A stretch of DNA of 64,000 nucleotides from Lachnospiraceae bacterium (lineage in GTDB: Bacteria > Bacillota > Clostridia > Lachnospirales > Lachnospiraceae). The stretch covers positions 434,001 to 498,000 of the forward strand of contig CAJTEE010000002.1 of assembly GCA_910575275.1 (NCBI GenBank), written 5' to 3'. The notes below the pieces were generated by a model. That model had not been told where the DNA came from. It ran no database searches and worked only from the letters and a program-made list of their open reading frames with translations. The translations under genes were made by a program, and so were the position numbers. This document shows positions 26,823-33,529 of this stretch, in pieces; the first letter of the stretch is position 1; every line of letters begins with the position of its first letter.

Positions 26823-27647
26823 ATGTATAATTTAAAAGTCGAGTCGTTTCCGTCCGGTACGGTCCGGGTGAATTATTATGAATATGGGATTCATAAAGAA
26901 ACAAGAACAGAGAAACCAGAAATGGAGACAGAACCGTTTGAGGGTACTTGTGTCCGTGTTGTAAAGTCTCTTGTACCGGATACAGAACACTCCTCATATG
27001 TCTCTATGGCCCGTACCCGTAAAATGGTCTACAACTATGCCCTCTCGAATGGCTGGGACTGGTTTGTTACGATGACCTTCAGTCCGAAAAAGGTGGATCG
27101 TTACAACTATACAGAATGCTCGAAAAAACTTAAGAGCTTTATAGATGCTGCAAGAAGAATCTGCCCCGACATGCGCTATATCTTTGTGCCTGAGCTTCAT
27201 AAAGATGGAGCGTTTCATTTCCATGGCTTACTGGCTGACTGCCCTGCTTTAGAATTTGTCTTTTCCGGAAAAGTTAAGAATAAGCGCCGTGTGTTTAATA
27301 TCCCCGGGTTTTCCTACGGATTTACGACGGCTACAAAGGTATCGGATTCTAAGAAATCTGCGAATTATCTTTCCAAGTACATAACAAAAGACCTCTGCTC
27401 CGTCTCCCCGAATAAGAAACGGTACTGGGCCTCCCGGAACTTAGAGCTTCCAGAGGTTACAGAGGTCTTTGTATCCTTTGGCGCGGATACAGAGGAGATT
27501 TTAGACAACATCTTTGATCTTTCTTCCTACTATAAAAGGATCCTGAATCCATACAATGGCAGCCATTCGCACTTTTTTGAGTTCCCGCCTGGCTCTGGGA
27601 TTACGATTGAAAACTTTGCTCCATGGACGATTGCATTGATTGCGTGA
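26823..27647 (+). CDS. HUH rolling-circle replication initiator
   Basis: 274 residues. The HUH metal-binding motif is in PELHKDGAFHFHGLLAD (HFH), preceded by the motif 1 region DWFVTMTFSPKK and followed by the tyrosine motif SANYLSKYITKDL, in which one of the tyrosines would attack the origin phosphate. The product is a single-stranded DNA replication endonuclease, as used by many inoviruses and rolling-circle plasmids. It makes the ssDNA that is packaged by the Zot/coat machinery encoded just upstream. Confidence 0.88.
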   Translation: MYNLKVESFPSGTVRVNYYEYGIHKETRTEKPEMETEPFEGTCVRVVKSLVPDTEHSSYVSMARTRKMVYNYALSNGWDWFVTMTFSPKKVDRYNYTECSKKLKSFIDAARRICPDMRYIFVPELHKDGAFHFHGLLADCPALEFVFSGKVKNKRRVFNIPGFSYGFTTATKVSDSKKSANYLSKYITKDLCSVSPNKKRYWASRNLELPEVTEVFVSFGADTEEILDNIFDLSSYYKRILNPYNGSHSHFFEFPPGSGITIENFAPWTIALIA

Positions 27648-27658
27648 AGAATTGTTAT

Positions 27659-27708
27659 ACAATAAAAGCTTCAGCGGCGCTGATCCGGCCTCCTGAAGCT
27701 GATATTGT
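27659..27708. terminator. Bidirectional hairpin between rep and the minus-strand genes
   Basis: ACAATA-AA-AGCTTCAG pairs with CTGAAGCT-GA-TATTGT around an 18-nt loop. It sits between the convergent rep and 27724-27936 genes, where a shared terminator is expected, although T runs are weak. Confidence 0.55.
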
Positions 27709-27723
27709 CTGAATTGTTTGGAA

Positions 27724-27936
27724 TTATTTAGCCTTTGGTAAGATTCCTTTGGCTTCCAATACATCAATTAACGTTTCCATTTCATCATTTAAATAATGAA
27801 TATCTTTTCTTATGGCTCGTTCTGATGTTTTATGTTCGAGTCTTAATGTGTCTATTTTTATTTCTAAGTCTTCTAATTTTTTGTTAATTGGGTATATGAG
27901 TGTTCGCATAGCGTCTAGCATTTCCTGATCGGTCAT
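27724..27936 (-). CDS. Small coiled-coil phage protein
   Basis: 70 residues, highly charged. INKKLEDLEIKIDTLRLEH and IHYLNDEMETLIDVLEAK show heptad-like leucine spacing, so a coiled coil is likely. It has a strong AAAGGAG site and its own promoter (27968-27996). It is transcribed against the structural genes, next to the repressor, which suggests a regulatory or immunity-region role. Similar tiny coiled-coil proteins occur near rolling-circle replicons; no family recognised. Confidence 0.65.
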   Translation of the reverse strand: MTDQEMLDAMRTLIYPINKKLEDLEIKIDTLRLEHKTSERAIRKDIHYLNDEMETLIDVLEAKGILPKAK

Positions 27937-27967
27937 GGCAAAATACTCCTTTCGTGTTTATGGGGAT

Positions 27968-27996
27968 ATTGTAACGTCTCTGGAAGTATAAGTCAA
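27968..27996 (-). promoter_or_regulatory. Promoter for the coiled-coil gene
   Basis: Minus strand: TTGACT (27991-27996), 17-bp spacer, TACAAT (27968-27973), 31 bp before the start codon. Confidence 0.65.
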
Positions 27997-28010
27997 TATA
28001 TTTTACTATT

Positions 28011-28208
28011 CTATACCCCCCCATCGACATTTTTCGACATGTCTGTTTTAATAAGGTCGTTTATATAGGAGTTGAGGGACTTATATCCTTTGGCGCGCCA
28101 ATGTTCTTCTATGGTTGCTTTTTGGCCTTTGGGGACATTAAAGATGCATCGGTCATAATTTTCTTTTTGAAATTTCTGGATATATTTTGCTTGGTTGAAT
28201 TCTCCCAT
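28011..28208 (-). CDS. Ribbon-helix-helix (Arc/MetJ-type) repressor
   Basis: 65 residues. The core YDRCIFNVPKGQKATIEEHWRAKGYKSLNSYINDLIKTDM has the beta-strand/helix/turn/helix pattern of Arc/CopG proteins, with SLNSYIN as the second helix. AAGGAG precedes ATG at 28208. Three repeated 16-bp sites lie just upstream of it (28224-28296), the natural operators. It is likely the prophage repressor or copy-number regulator. Confidence 0.75.
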   Translation of the reverse strand: MGEFNQAKYIQKFQKENYDRCIFNVPKGQKATIEEHWRAKGYKSLNSYINDLIKTDMSKNVDGGV

Positions 28209-28223
28209 GATTTATTCTCCTTA

Positions 28224-28296
28224 CATATTGTCACTAATGTACAAATTTTCTTCTCACATTTTGTCACTAATGTCAATATACATTATGTCACTAATG
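28224..28296. promoter_or_regulatory. Three repeated operator-like sites
   Basis: CATATTGTCACTAATG (28224-28239), CATTTTGTCACTAATG (28257-28272) and CATTATGTCACTAATG (28281-28296). All share TGTCACTAATG, and the third is a CATTA/TAATG inverted repeat. The spacings are 33 and 24 bp. They lie between the repressor gene and the divergent early region. Confidence 0.75.
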
Positions 28297-28313
28297 CGTT
28301 ATATTATACTTAA

Positions 28314-28384
28314 GATAAACAAGATACTGTAGCAGTGAGAAGACATTTCCCATGTCTAGCAATGAGAACGGATTCTTGTTTATC
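28314..28384. other. Structured intergenic hairpin with internal direct repeats
   Basis: GATAAACAAGA (28314-28324) pairs perfectly with TCTTGTTTATC (28374-28384). Inside lie an inner hairpin GACAT-TTCCC-ATGTC and direct repeats TAGCAGTGAGAA (28330-28341) and TAGCAATGAGAA (28357-28368). It follows the 35-aa peptide gene on the minus strand and could be its 3' structure or an antisense target. Confidence 0.6.
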
Positions 28385-28394
28385 ATAACGATTA

Positions 28395-28502
28395 TTAGCG
28401 CAACTTCCCTTTGATAAAGAAGATAACTGCCGTAAACAAACCAATTTTCCAAAAAGCCGGCAGCGTTATCAGGGTATGTGCGGCTGATAATAAGCTTTCC
28501 AT
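28395..28502 (-). CDS. 35-aa hydrophobic peptide, type I toxin-like
   Basis: On the minus strand AGGAGG is followed 6 nt later by ATG (28502-28500), the strongest ribosome site in the region. The peptide starts MESLLSAAHTLITLPAFWKI, continues GLFTAVIFFIKGKLR and stops at TAA 28395-28397. It has a single membrane helix and a basic tail, as in Fst/TxpA-type toxins and also in phage inhibitory peptides. A competing frame starting GTG at 28509 would have its start codon overlapping the ribosome site. Function is only suggested by shape and the structured DNA downstream. Confidence 0.55.
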   Translation of the reverse strand: MESLLSAAHTLITLPAFWKIGLFTAVIFFIKGKLR

Positions 28503-28558
28503 GTTTCACCTCCTCTCAGGTTGATGCGTGGAGCCTGCGGCAGGCAGCTTCCATCTGT

Positions 28559-28587
28559 TTGCCGCAACCCCCCAAAATAAGTATAGC
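28559..28587 (+). promoter_or_regulatory. Candidate promoter of the early small-gene operon
   Basis: TTGCCG, 17-bp spacer, TATAGC, upstream of the first duplicated leader and the 56-aa gene. Confidence 0.45.
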
Positions 28588-28661
28588 ACACCAAAGCCCT
28601 TGTATTCAAGCGGTACTTTCCCGGCTTCATTGGAAAACCGGGACACAAAAAATATTGTATT

Positions 28662-28704
28662 GCACGCGTGGCAAGTTTGTCGGTTTCCGTAAGTGTAGAA
28701 AGGA
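28662..28704 (+). repeat. Duplicated leader motif, copy 1
   Basis: GCACGCGTGGCAAG ... TCCGTAAGTG ... GAAAGGA immediately before the TTG start at 28711. It matches 28895-28938 nearly base for base, including the ribosome site. Confidence 0.7.
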
Positions 28705-28710
28705 GTTGTA

Positions 28711-28881
28711 TTGTTCACAAAAGAAATAAAAAACTTTGAGGAGCAAGGAATACCATATGAAATTCCATCTCCGCCGTGTGATAATTGCTCCTATGCTGAG
28801 TGGTATGATCTTTATGGCGTAATGGTTTATGCGTGCGATATGTCGCACTGCTATTTAGCGGATGAGGAATATTATTTATAA
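28711..28881 (+). CDS. Small Cys-rich phage protein, 56 residues
   Basis: TTG start at 28711 with AAAGGAG 6 nt upstream. LFTKEIKNFEEQGIPYEIPS is followed by CDNC, then further cysteines in YACDMSHCYLAD, so four Cys could bind one zinc ion. Tyr-rich acidic end (ADEEYYL). No family recognised. It shares a duplicated leader with the next gene, so the two are probably expressed together. Confidence 0.55.
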   Translation: MFTKEIKNFEEQGIPYEIPSPPCDNCSYAEWYDLYGVMVYACDMSHCYLADEEYYL

Positions 28882-28894
28882 CATTATTTACAAA

Positions 28895-28938
28895 GCACGC
28901 GTGGCAAGCCTGACCGGCCCCCGTAAGTGCGGAAAGGA
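28895..28938 (+). repeat. Duplicated leader motif, copy 2
   Basis: GCACGCGTGGCAAG ... CCCGTAAGTG ... GAAAGGA before ATG 28944; second copy of the motif at 28662-28704. Confidence 0.7.
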
Positions 28939-28943
28939 AATCT

Positions 28944-29174
28944 ATGACAAAAGCAGAAAGAGATGTCTTTGAAGACAAGTACTATCATTTATGTATGGAC
29001 TACGATGTAATAAACGATCCCCCTGGGCCTGTTCATTACATGCAGGCTTCCGCTTCCTTGAAAATTGAAGGAGCGATGGAAGTTCTGGAAGCTTTAGCGC
29101 CAGAGTTTGGAATCACAGAACAGGATTTACTTGCTCTGCGTCATTGTGCAATGGCAGAATATTTTGATTTATAG
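28944..29174 (+). CDS. Small phage protein, 76 residues
   Basis: An acidic, mostly helical product: MTKAERDVFEDKYYHLCMDY, then a Pro-rich turn (DPPGPVHYM) and EGAMEVLEALAPEFGITEQDLLALRH. AAAGGA precedes the start. It precedes the candidate ssDNA-binding gene by 11 nt, so it is likely part of the early replication operon. No family recognised. Confidence 0.65.
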   Translation: MTKAERDVFEDKYYHLCMDYDVINDPPGPVHYMQASASLKIEGAMEVLEALAPEFGITEQDLLALRHCAMAEYFDL

Positions 29175-29185
29175 GAGGATTTTCA

Positions 29186-29434
29186 ATGAAATATGCACTT
29201 TTAGGAATCCGTCGTGACATGTCGTTTGAAACAAAGGAAGGCGGAAAGATTCAGGGAGCGAAACTGTATGTAAGCTGTGAGGATAGCCGTGTCCAGGGAG
29301 TAATGACGGATTCCTTTTTTATTTCAACAAACGCATCTGCATTTGGCGATCTGAACGCCTTATCGCCTGGAATCAACGTGGATATCGTATTCAATCGCTA
29401 TGGAAAGATCGACCGCATAGCGGCAATGAAATAA
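29186..29434 (+). CDS. Candidate ssDNA-binding protein (pV-like)
   Basis: 82 residues, predicted nearly all beta: MKYALLGIRRDMSFETKEGG, KIQGAKLYVSCEDSRVQGV and PGINVDIVFNRYGKIDRI. A tiny beta-barrel protein encoded near the replication genes of a filamentous phage fits the gene V ssDNA-binding role, and its size matches pV (87 residues in Ff). This is inference from size, strand pattern and place; no direct sequence match is claimed. AGGAGG precedes the start. Confidence 0.5.
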   Translation: MKYALLGIRRDMSFETKEGGKIQGAKLYVSCEDSRVQGVMTDSFFISTNASAFGDLNALSPGINVDIVFNRYGKIDRIAAMK

Positions 29435-29442
29435 CTGTGGCT

Positions 29443-29486
29443 GCTGTCAAGGCCGCCCGCAGGGCGTTCATTTAAGCCTTGACAGC
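29443..29486. other. Intergenic hairpin 1 (possible terminator or origin element)
   Basis: GCTGTCAAGGC (29443-29453) pairs perfectly with GCCTTGACAGC (29476-29486), with GCCGCCCGCAGGGC folding inside the loop. An A-rich stretch follows. Confidence 0.6.
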
Positions 29487-29510
29487 AAAGAAAAAAATAA
29501 AATAGAGATA

Positions 29511-29545
29511 GGGGTCGAAAGAGACGCACTCTCTCTTTCGGCCCC
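29511..29545. other. Intergenic hairpin 2 (possible packaging signal or origin)
   Basis: GGGGTCGAAAGAGA pairs with TCTCTTTCGGCCCC around a 7-nt loop. Together with hairpin 1 it resembles the structured intergenic region of filamentous phages, which holds origin and packaging signals. Confidence 0.5.
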
Positions 29546-29597
29546 TTGACTATAAAACGGAAGTAGCGGTCGAGAACGACTAGAGGAGAGAATAAAA

Positions 29598-29828
29598 ATG
29601 GAAGTCTTTGACGATTTGACAATCTTATTTTTGCATCGTTTGATCTGCCGCCGGATCGACGAACTATCCGGATCGGCCCGTCGATGTGAAACATACATAA
29701 GCCGTGGAATTGATCGTTATGAAAAATTAGCCGTCCTGGAAGCGGAAATAAATACCCTTTCCGACTTTCGAGAACGGCTTGTACATGAAATCGCCCTTCG
29801 GAACCTTTTGAAGGACTTTACTTTATAA
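29598..29828 (+). CDS. Small phage protein, 76 residues
   Basis: MEVFDDLTILFLHRLICRRI, then DELSGSARRCETYISRGIDRYEKLAVLEAEINTLSDFRERLVHE: a charged helical protein with coiled-coil character and no membrane segment. AGAGGAGAG precedes ATG 29598. It is the last gene before the right repeat. No family recognised. Confidence 0.6.
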   Translation: MEVFDDLTILFLHRLICRRIDELSGSARRCETYISRGIDRYEKLAVLEAEINTLSDFRERLVHEIALRNLLKDFTL

Positions 29829-29850
29829 TCTTAAGCAACTGTAGCAAATA

Positions 29851-29915
29851 AGAATAGTTTAACGAATAGTTAATGCTACTTTTATAGGATACTGCGGATT
29901 TAAGCCATTGTCAAG
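29851..29915. other. Right prophage attachment repeat (attR)
   Basis: Begins AGAATAGTTTAACGAATAGT TAA, identical to the left copy for 23 bp, then ACTTTTATAGGATA and GTCAAG are shared with small differences. The left palindrome arm TTAAACTATTC is not present here, so that arm belongs to the chromosomal side of the left junction. Confidence 0.75.
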
Positions 29916-29944
29916 TCTTCTATGATTGAAAAATTGAAAACTGC

Positions 29945-29973
29945 TTGCCCAAAAACACTTTTCCTGATAAAAT
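29945..29973 (+). promoter_or_regulatory. Promoter of the DUF554 gene
   Basis: TTGCCC, 17-bp spacer, TAAAAT, 43 bp before the start. It lies outside the prophage, so the gene kept its promoter. Confidence 0.55.
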
Positions 29974-30016
29974 AGTCAGGGATTAAAATCAGTCTGATAA
30001 AGGAGTAAACTACGAT

Positions 30017-30715
30017 ATGAGCATGGCGGGAGTTTTTGCAAATACGGCTACGGTTATAATCGGGAGCCTCTTGGGAATAATTTTTCGTAAAGGAATTCCG
30101 GAGCGTGTCACGACGGCGGTCATGACAGGGCTTGGATTATGTACGATTTATATTGGAATTTCCGGGGCACTTGAAGGGAAAAATGTGTTGATTGCAATCG
30201 CTTCCATTGTTTTTGGCTCTATTATTGGGACGCTGTTTGACATTGATCAGGCAATCAGTAATCTAGGCCTTTTCGTTGAAACAAAGTTTCAGCGTGGAAC
30301 AGACGGCCATATCTCAATCGCTGAAGGATTTGTAACAGCAAGTCTTTTATTCTGCGTTGGCGCTATGACGATTAATGGCTCCCTGAATGCCGGCATTTTT
30401 GGGAATAACAGTCTCCTCTATACCAAAGCCACTCTCGATCTGTTTTCCTCATCAATGCTGGCGGCCAGTCTGGGGATCGGTGTGCTTTTTTCTGCTGTCT
30501 TTGTTTTTATATTTCAGGGAATGATTGTCTTATTTGCCGGTTTTCTGGCTCCTGTCATGACAGAGGCGGCAATCGCTGAGATGACATGCACGGGCTCTCT
30601 CATCATCATTGCCATCGGCATGAATTTGACTGGAATTACTAAAATCAAGGTTGCCAACTACCTGCCTGCAATTGCTTTGGCTCCTGCATTTACATGGATC
30701 ATCGGTTTGTTCTGA
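30017..30715 (+). CDS. DUF554 family membrane protein (YdfK-like)
   Basis: 232 residues, six to seven hydrophobic segments. The N-terminus AGVFANTATVIIGSLLGIIFRKGIPER and the segment FVTASLLFCVGAMTINGSLNAG are diagnostic of DUF554. Predicted transporter-like fold, substrate unknown. A strong bidirectional terminator follows. Start could also be ATG 30023. Confidence 0.88.
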   Translation: MSMAGVFANTATVIIGSLLGIIFRKGIPERVTTAVMTGLGLCTIYIGISGALEGKNVLIAIASIVFGSIIGTLFDIDQAISNLGLFVETKFQRGTDGHISIAEGFVTASLLFCVGAMTINGSLNAGIFGNNSLLYTKATLDLFSSSMLAASLGIGVLFSAVFVFIFQGMIVLFAGFLAPVMTEAAIAEMTCTGSLIIIAIGMNLTGITKIKVANYLPAIALAPAFTWIIGLF

Positions 30716-30847
30716 ATTCTGCCTTTGTTGAATCAGACCCAGTACCTCCTGGGCCGTCCGTCAAGAACTCGTTCTCTTAGTATGACGACCAGGCCCATCA
30801 CACTATACCCTCAGTGTGCAAGGGGACATTTTTGGTTTACTGAGAGT

Positions 30848-30907
30848 AAAAAGGGGTGTTACCAAATAGAGAAGGAATTCCCTGATATTTGGTAACACCC
30901 CTTTTTA
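30848..30907. terminator. Strong bidirectional terminator
   Basis: AAAAAGGGGTGTTACCAAAT and its perfect complement around a 17-nt loop, with A and T tracts on the two sides. It serves both the DUF554 gene and the convergent 30922-31326 gene. Confidence 0.9.
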
Positions 30908-30921
30908 TGTCAGATTGTAAA

Positions 30922-31326
30922 TTAAAGTTCGATCTTATAATCCGGAGAACCGACACCGTTTACTGCATAATAAGCCGCGCTGTCCTCCAGTTTAACGTAA
31001 ACCTCAATCGTCTTAATATCTGCGGCCTTGTTGCCAAGAGCCACATACGCCTTTTTGGCTGCGGATACCAGACTTTTTTCCGTATATTCCTTACCTGCAA
31101 ACTGAACGCAAAGAGAGCTCTTAATGGCCTTCGGTGCCGTTTTTGCGGCCAGAGCCTTCTTTGGCGCCTTCTTCGGCTCAGCGGTCTTTTCAACCGCTTC
31201 CGTATCCTTCGCCTCTGCCTCGGCCGTGCTCTCCGCCTTCACTTCAACAGCGGGGGCAACAGTCTTGGCTGCAGCCGTCTTTTTCTCAACAGGCTTCACT
31301 CCAGCCATTCCCTTTTTCGTTGCCAT
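30922..31326 (-). CDS. DUF6465-type protein with Ala/Lys-rich N-terminus
   Basis: About 134 residues from ATG 31326 (AGGAGG is at 31335-31340; ATG 31332 is too close to it). The first ~70 residues are low-complexity Ala/Lys/Glu/Thr (MATKKGMAGVKPVEKKTAAA and onward), similar to histone-like tails. The C-terminal ~65 residues (SSLCVQFAGKEYTEKSLVSA, KTIEVYVKLEDSAAYYAVNG) form a small alpha/beta domain seen in many Lachnospiraceae and labelled DUF6465. Role unknown; the tail could bind nucleic acid. Confidence 0.75.
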   Translation of the reverse strand: MATKKGMAGVKPVEKKTAAAKTVAPAVEVKAESTAEAEAKDTEAVEKTAEPKKAPKKALAAKTAPKAIKSSLCVQFAGKEYTEKSLVSAAKKAYVALGNKAADIKTIEVYVKLEDSAAYYAVNGVGSPDYKIEL

Positions 31327-31514
31327 AATCATATCCTCCTAAAAATCATTTCTTTCTAAGCCGGCATCCCTAGCTGTCATTGTTTTATGCATTATGCGGT
31401 CTTATTAACATCTTCAGAAGAATTATAAGCCCTCTGGCAAAGTTTGTCAATCTATTGGCAAAGTTCCCTTGACATTTCTCCATTATTAACAATTTTTTCC
31501 ATGAATCCACGTGG

Positions 31515-33170
31515 TTATTGTTCCAATTTAAAGTTCGGAATCACTTCACTCCAGCTCGAGATTCCAATAATCTTCTTTGCAAACTCTGTATAACGCAGCG
31601 ACTGTTTTGTGTCAATATATTTGAAAACTTGATAAATATTTTTCGGCATTACCGCAATCACCTTATCCGGCCTGGACATATCAACGGTCCAAAGCCCAAA
31701 CGCACAGCCCGTATCAACCTCAACAATCGAGTCTACCTGGCGGCTGATGATAAACGCGTCAATATAAGGATTGTTGTCTACCAGATAATAAGCATAAGCA
31801 AACGCCGCCGCCTGGATGTCATATATATTGCCTCGGGTCGGGCTGATGGAGGTAAAGCCCTGCTCCGAAAAAATCACATGACGAACCTCTCCGCTCGTCG
31901 TCAGAAAATGATTCTGCTGAAGATAATCCGTCAGAATATGAATGTTCTTCAGGCTTACAATCGGAGAATCAACTGATTCAGTCAGCATACTGGAATCGTC
32001 ATCCCAAAACTCCGGCTCCGTCATCGGATATGGGTACGGATGATAGGCCAGCCCCCATTCAATGTTCCCCTCGGAACGGATTCCTTCATTAAATACATCG
32101 AGGAAATCTCTGGCCGAATACCAGAGATTCGTATTCTCCTTCTTCCATAAATAATCGGTCGAAAAGAAAACTCTGGCGTTTTTATTGTGACTCTTGATCG
32201 CCGTATAGGCCACACGGAACGCACGCTCAAATCGCTTTGAATATTCCTCAAGCCCCATCGCACCTACATAGTTCCAGGTCTGGTTGTTGACCTCATTTCC
32301 TACCACCCAGTTGGAAACCCGGCCGTACTGGTCAAATTTTCCCGAGTAACGTTCTGCCATGAACGAGAAAAGCGCCCGCGTCGTTTCATATCCCTGCTCT
32401 GTGATCACGTTAAAGCCATAATAATTCGCGGTTGACTCTTGAATCCCCGGTTCATGCAGCTCCGGGTAAGCATCATTCCAGCCGTTTAACAGAATTGCTG
32501 TCACGATGATGCCCTTTCCAGAAAAAGCACTGATCATCTTGTCAAATTTGGTAATCTCTGCTTCGTTGAAATGGTAGACCTTACCGTTATAACGGTATTC
32601 CAGATTTCCACCCAACAGGTGATGATACGGAATATTCACGATCGTGTGCTTTACACCAAGCTCCATCGCATCGCCAAGCATGTCAAGCTCAATCAAAAGC
32701 CCCTTTTTACTCATGGCTTCCGGGTACTCCTCCGCATAGAGCGCCACATCACCCGGATTTGTCACATAGATGGAATTGCTGATCTCATAGTATGTATTCT
32801 GAATCTTAACTGCCACGACAAAACGGGAATACAGCCGCGTATCCGCTGCATCCCAGCTGTAAGGCAGCGAAAAACTCAGTTTCTCTCCCTTATTGCACCA
32901 TGCGGCATAATCCGTCCGTCCGCCGATCTTACTTTCATATGGATGCAATTCAAACAGATAATAATAGCCGTCGTCTGCAATCTCCCCTTCCTCTAACGTT
33001 CCGCTTTTCGCCGTTCCGGAAACTGCAATGCTATCTCCGTTCTCCACGGTACATGAGGTCAACGTCGCCCTGTCGTAGGACGCAAAACTTGTAAATACGC
33101 CGAATGCGGCGCAAAGTAGGATACACAGCGTCAACATAACACTGCCTTTCAGCAGATTTTTCTTATCCAT
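31515..33170 (-). CDS. Secreted DUF5722 protein (glycoside-hydrolase-like)
   Basis: 551 residues with a signal peptide (KNLLKGSVMLTLCILLCAAF). A beta-rich N-terminal domain (about 30-150) is followed by a TIM-barrel-like region: HTIVNIPYHHLLGG, GKGIIVTAILLNGWND, SNWVVGNEVNNQTWNY (the NE pair is the position of a glycosidase acid/base) and VIFSEQGFTSISPTRG. DUF5722 is common in gut Firmicutes; the activity is not established, though a carbohydrate-active role is plausible. The gene's promoter lies upstream of repeat R1, so R1 is in its 5' leader. Confidence 0.8.
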   Translation of the reverse strand: MDKKNLLKGSVMLTLCILLCAAFGVFTSFASYDRATLTSCTVENGDSIAVSGTAKSGTLEEGEIADDGYYYLFELHPYESKIGGRTDYAAWCNKGEKLSFSLPYSWDAADTRLYSRFVVAVKIQNTYYEISNSIYVTNPGDVALYAEEYPEAMSKKGLLIELDMLGDAMELGVKHTIVNIPYHHLLGGNLEYRYNGKVYHFNEAEITKFDKMISAFSGKGIIVTAILLNGWNDAYPELHEPGIQESTANYYGFNVITEQGYETTRALFSFMAERYSGKFDQYGRVSNWVVGNEVNNQTWNYVGAMGLEEYSKRFERAFRVAYTAIKSHNKNARVFFSTDYLWKKENTNLWYSARDFLDVFNEGIRSEGNIEWGLAYHPYPYPMTEPEFWDDDSSMLTESVDSPIVSLKNIHILTDYLQQNHFLTTSGEVRHVIFSEQGFTSISPTRGNIYDIQAAAFAYAYYLVDNNPYIDAFIISRQVDSIVEVDTGCAFGLWTVDMSRPDKVIAVMPKNIYQVFKYIDTKQSLRYTEFAKKIIGISSWSEVIPNFKLEQ

Positions 33171-33228
33171 TCATGTTCCTGCCTTTCAATATTTTGTGAA
33201 AATCATGTGTCAACAGGCGCACCCTCCT

Positions 33229-33390
33229 AGAGCGTATCTGAAAATTCATTCCCTTCATCTGCACGCCCCACTTCGCGGTATATTGGGCCCAAAATCACTT
33301 AACGTAGCCCACTACGCCGCGCTCATTTGGGCCAAATCTCCCACAAAGTGGAACGCACATCTGACGGAAAGCAATTTTCAGACACGCTCT
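33229..33390. repeat. Dispersed repeat R1, long copy (MITE-like)
   Basis: 162 bp with terminal inverted repeats AGAGCGTATCTGAAAATT and AATTTTCAGACACGCTCT (17 of 18 pair). An inner stem TTGGGCC...GGCCAA encloses ACGTAGCCCACTACGCCG, which is shared with the hairpin at 19326-19380. Other pieces of R1 lie at 10811-10847 and 61508-61536. No coding capacity. Confidence 0.75.
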
Positions 33391-33432
33391 GGCAAACAAA
33401 AAACGGAGACGCCAAATCAAAGCTCTTTTGAG

Positions 33433-33460
33433 ATTATAGCATCCATCTCTTACAATACAA
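33433..33460 (-). promoter_or_regulatory. Promoter of the DUF5722 gene
   Basis: Minus strand: TTGTAT (33455-33460), 16-bp spacer, TATAAT (33433-33438). The transcript would include repeat R1. Confidence 0.55.
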
Positions 33461-33529
33461 TTAGTAAATTTTTACATTTTTTTTACAAAAACAGGGTAAT
33501 TTTCCGCGTTGCTCAATTGTGAAAAAATA

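Larger units (their letters stand above)
22623..29915. mobile_element. Inovirus-like (filamentous phage) prophage, about 7.2 kb
   Basis: Bounded by ~65-bp direct repeats (22623-22687 and 29851-29915), identical over the first 23 bp. Gene order matches filamentous phages: anchored adsorption protein candidate, tiny membrane proteins, a major coat candidate with terminator, a Zot/pI ATPase and an HUH replication initiator. A repressor region on the opposite strand and small early genes follow. No integrase, terminase, portal or tail gene is present. The element separates ttcA from the DUF554 gene, which have typical host signals. It is visibly more AT-rich and uses other codons than the flanks. 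Confidence 0.88.

Noticed and set aside
28224-28296. CRISPR array
   Set aside because: Three 16-bp sites with unequal spacing next to a repressor are operators; no cas genes in the window.
28291-28509. 72-residue minus-strand frame starting at GTG 28509
   Set aside because: Its start overlaps the AGGAGG that serves the ATG at 28502 in another frame.
30889-31359. 156-residue plus-strand frame
   Set aside because: Antisense of the low-complexity DUF6465 gene and of a terminator.
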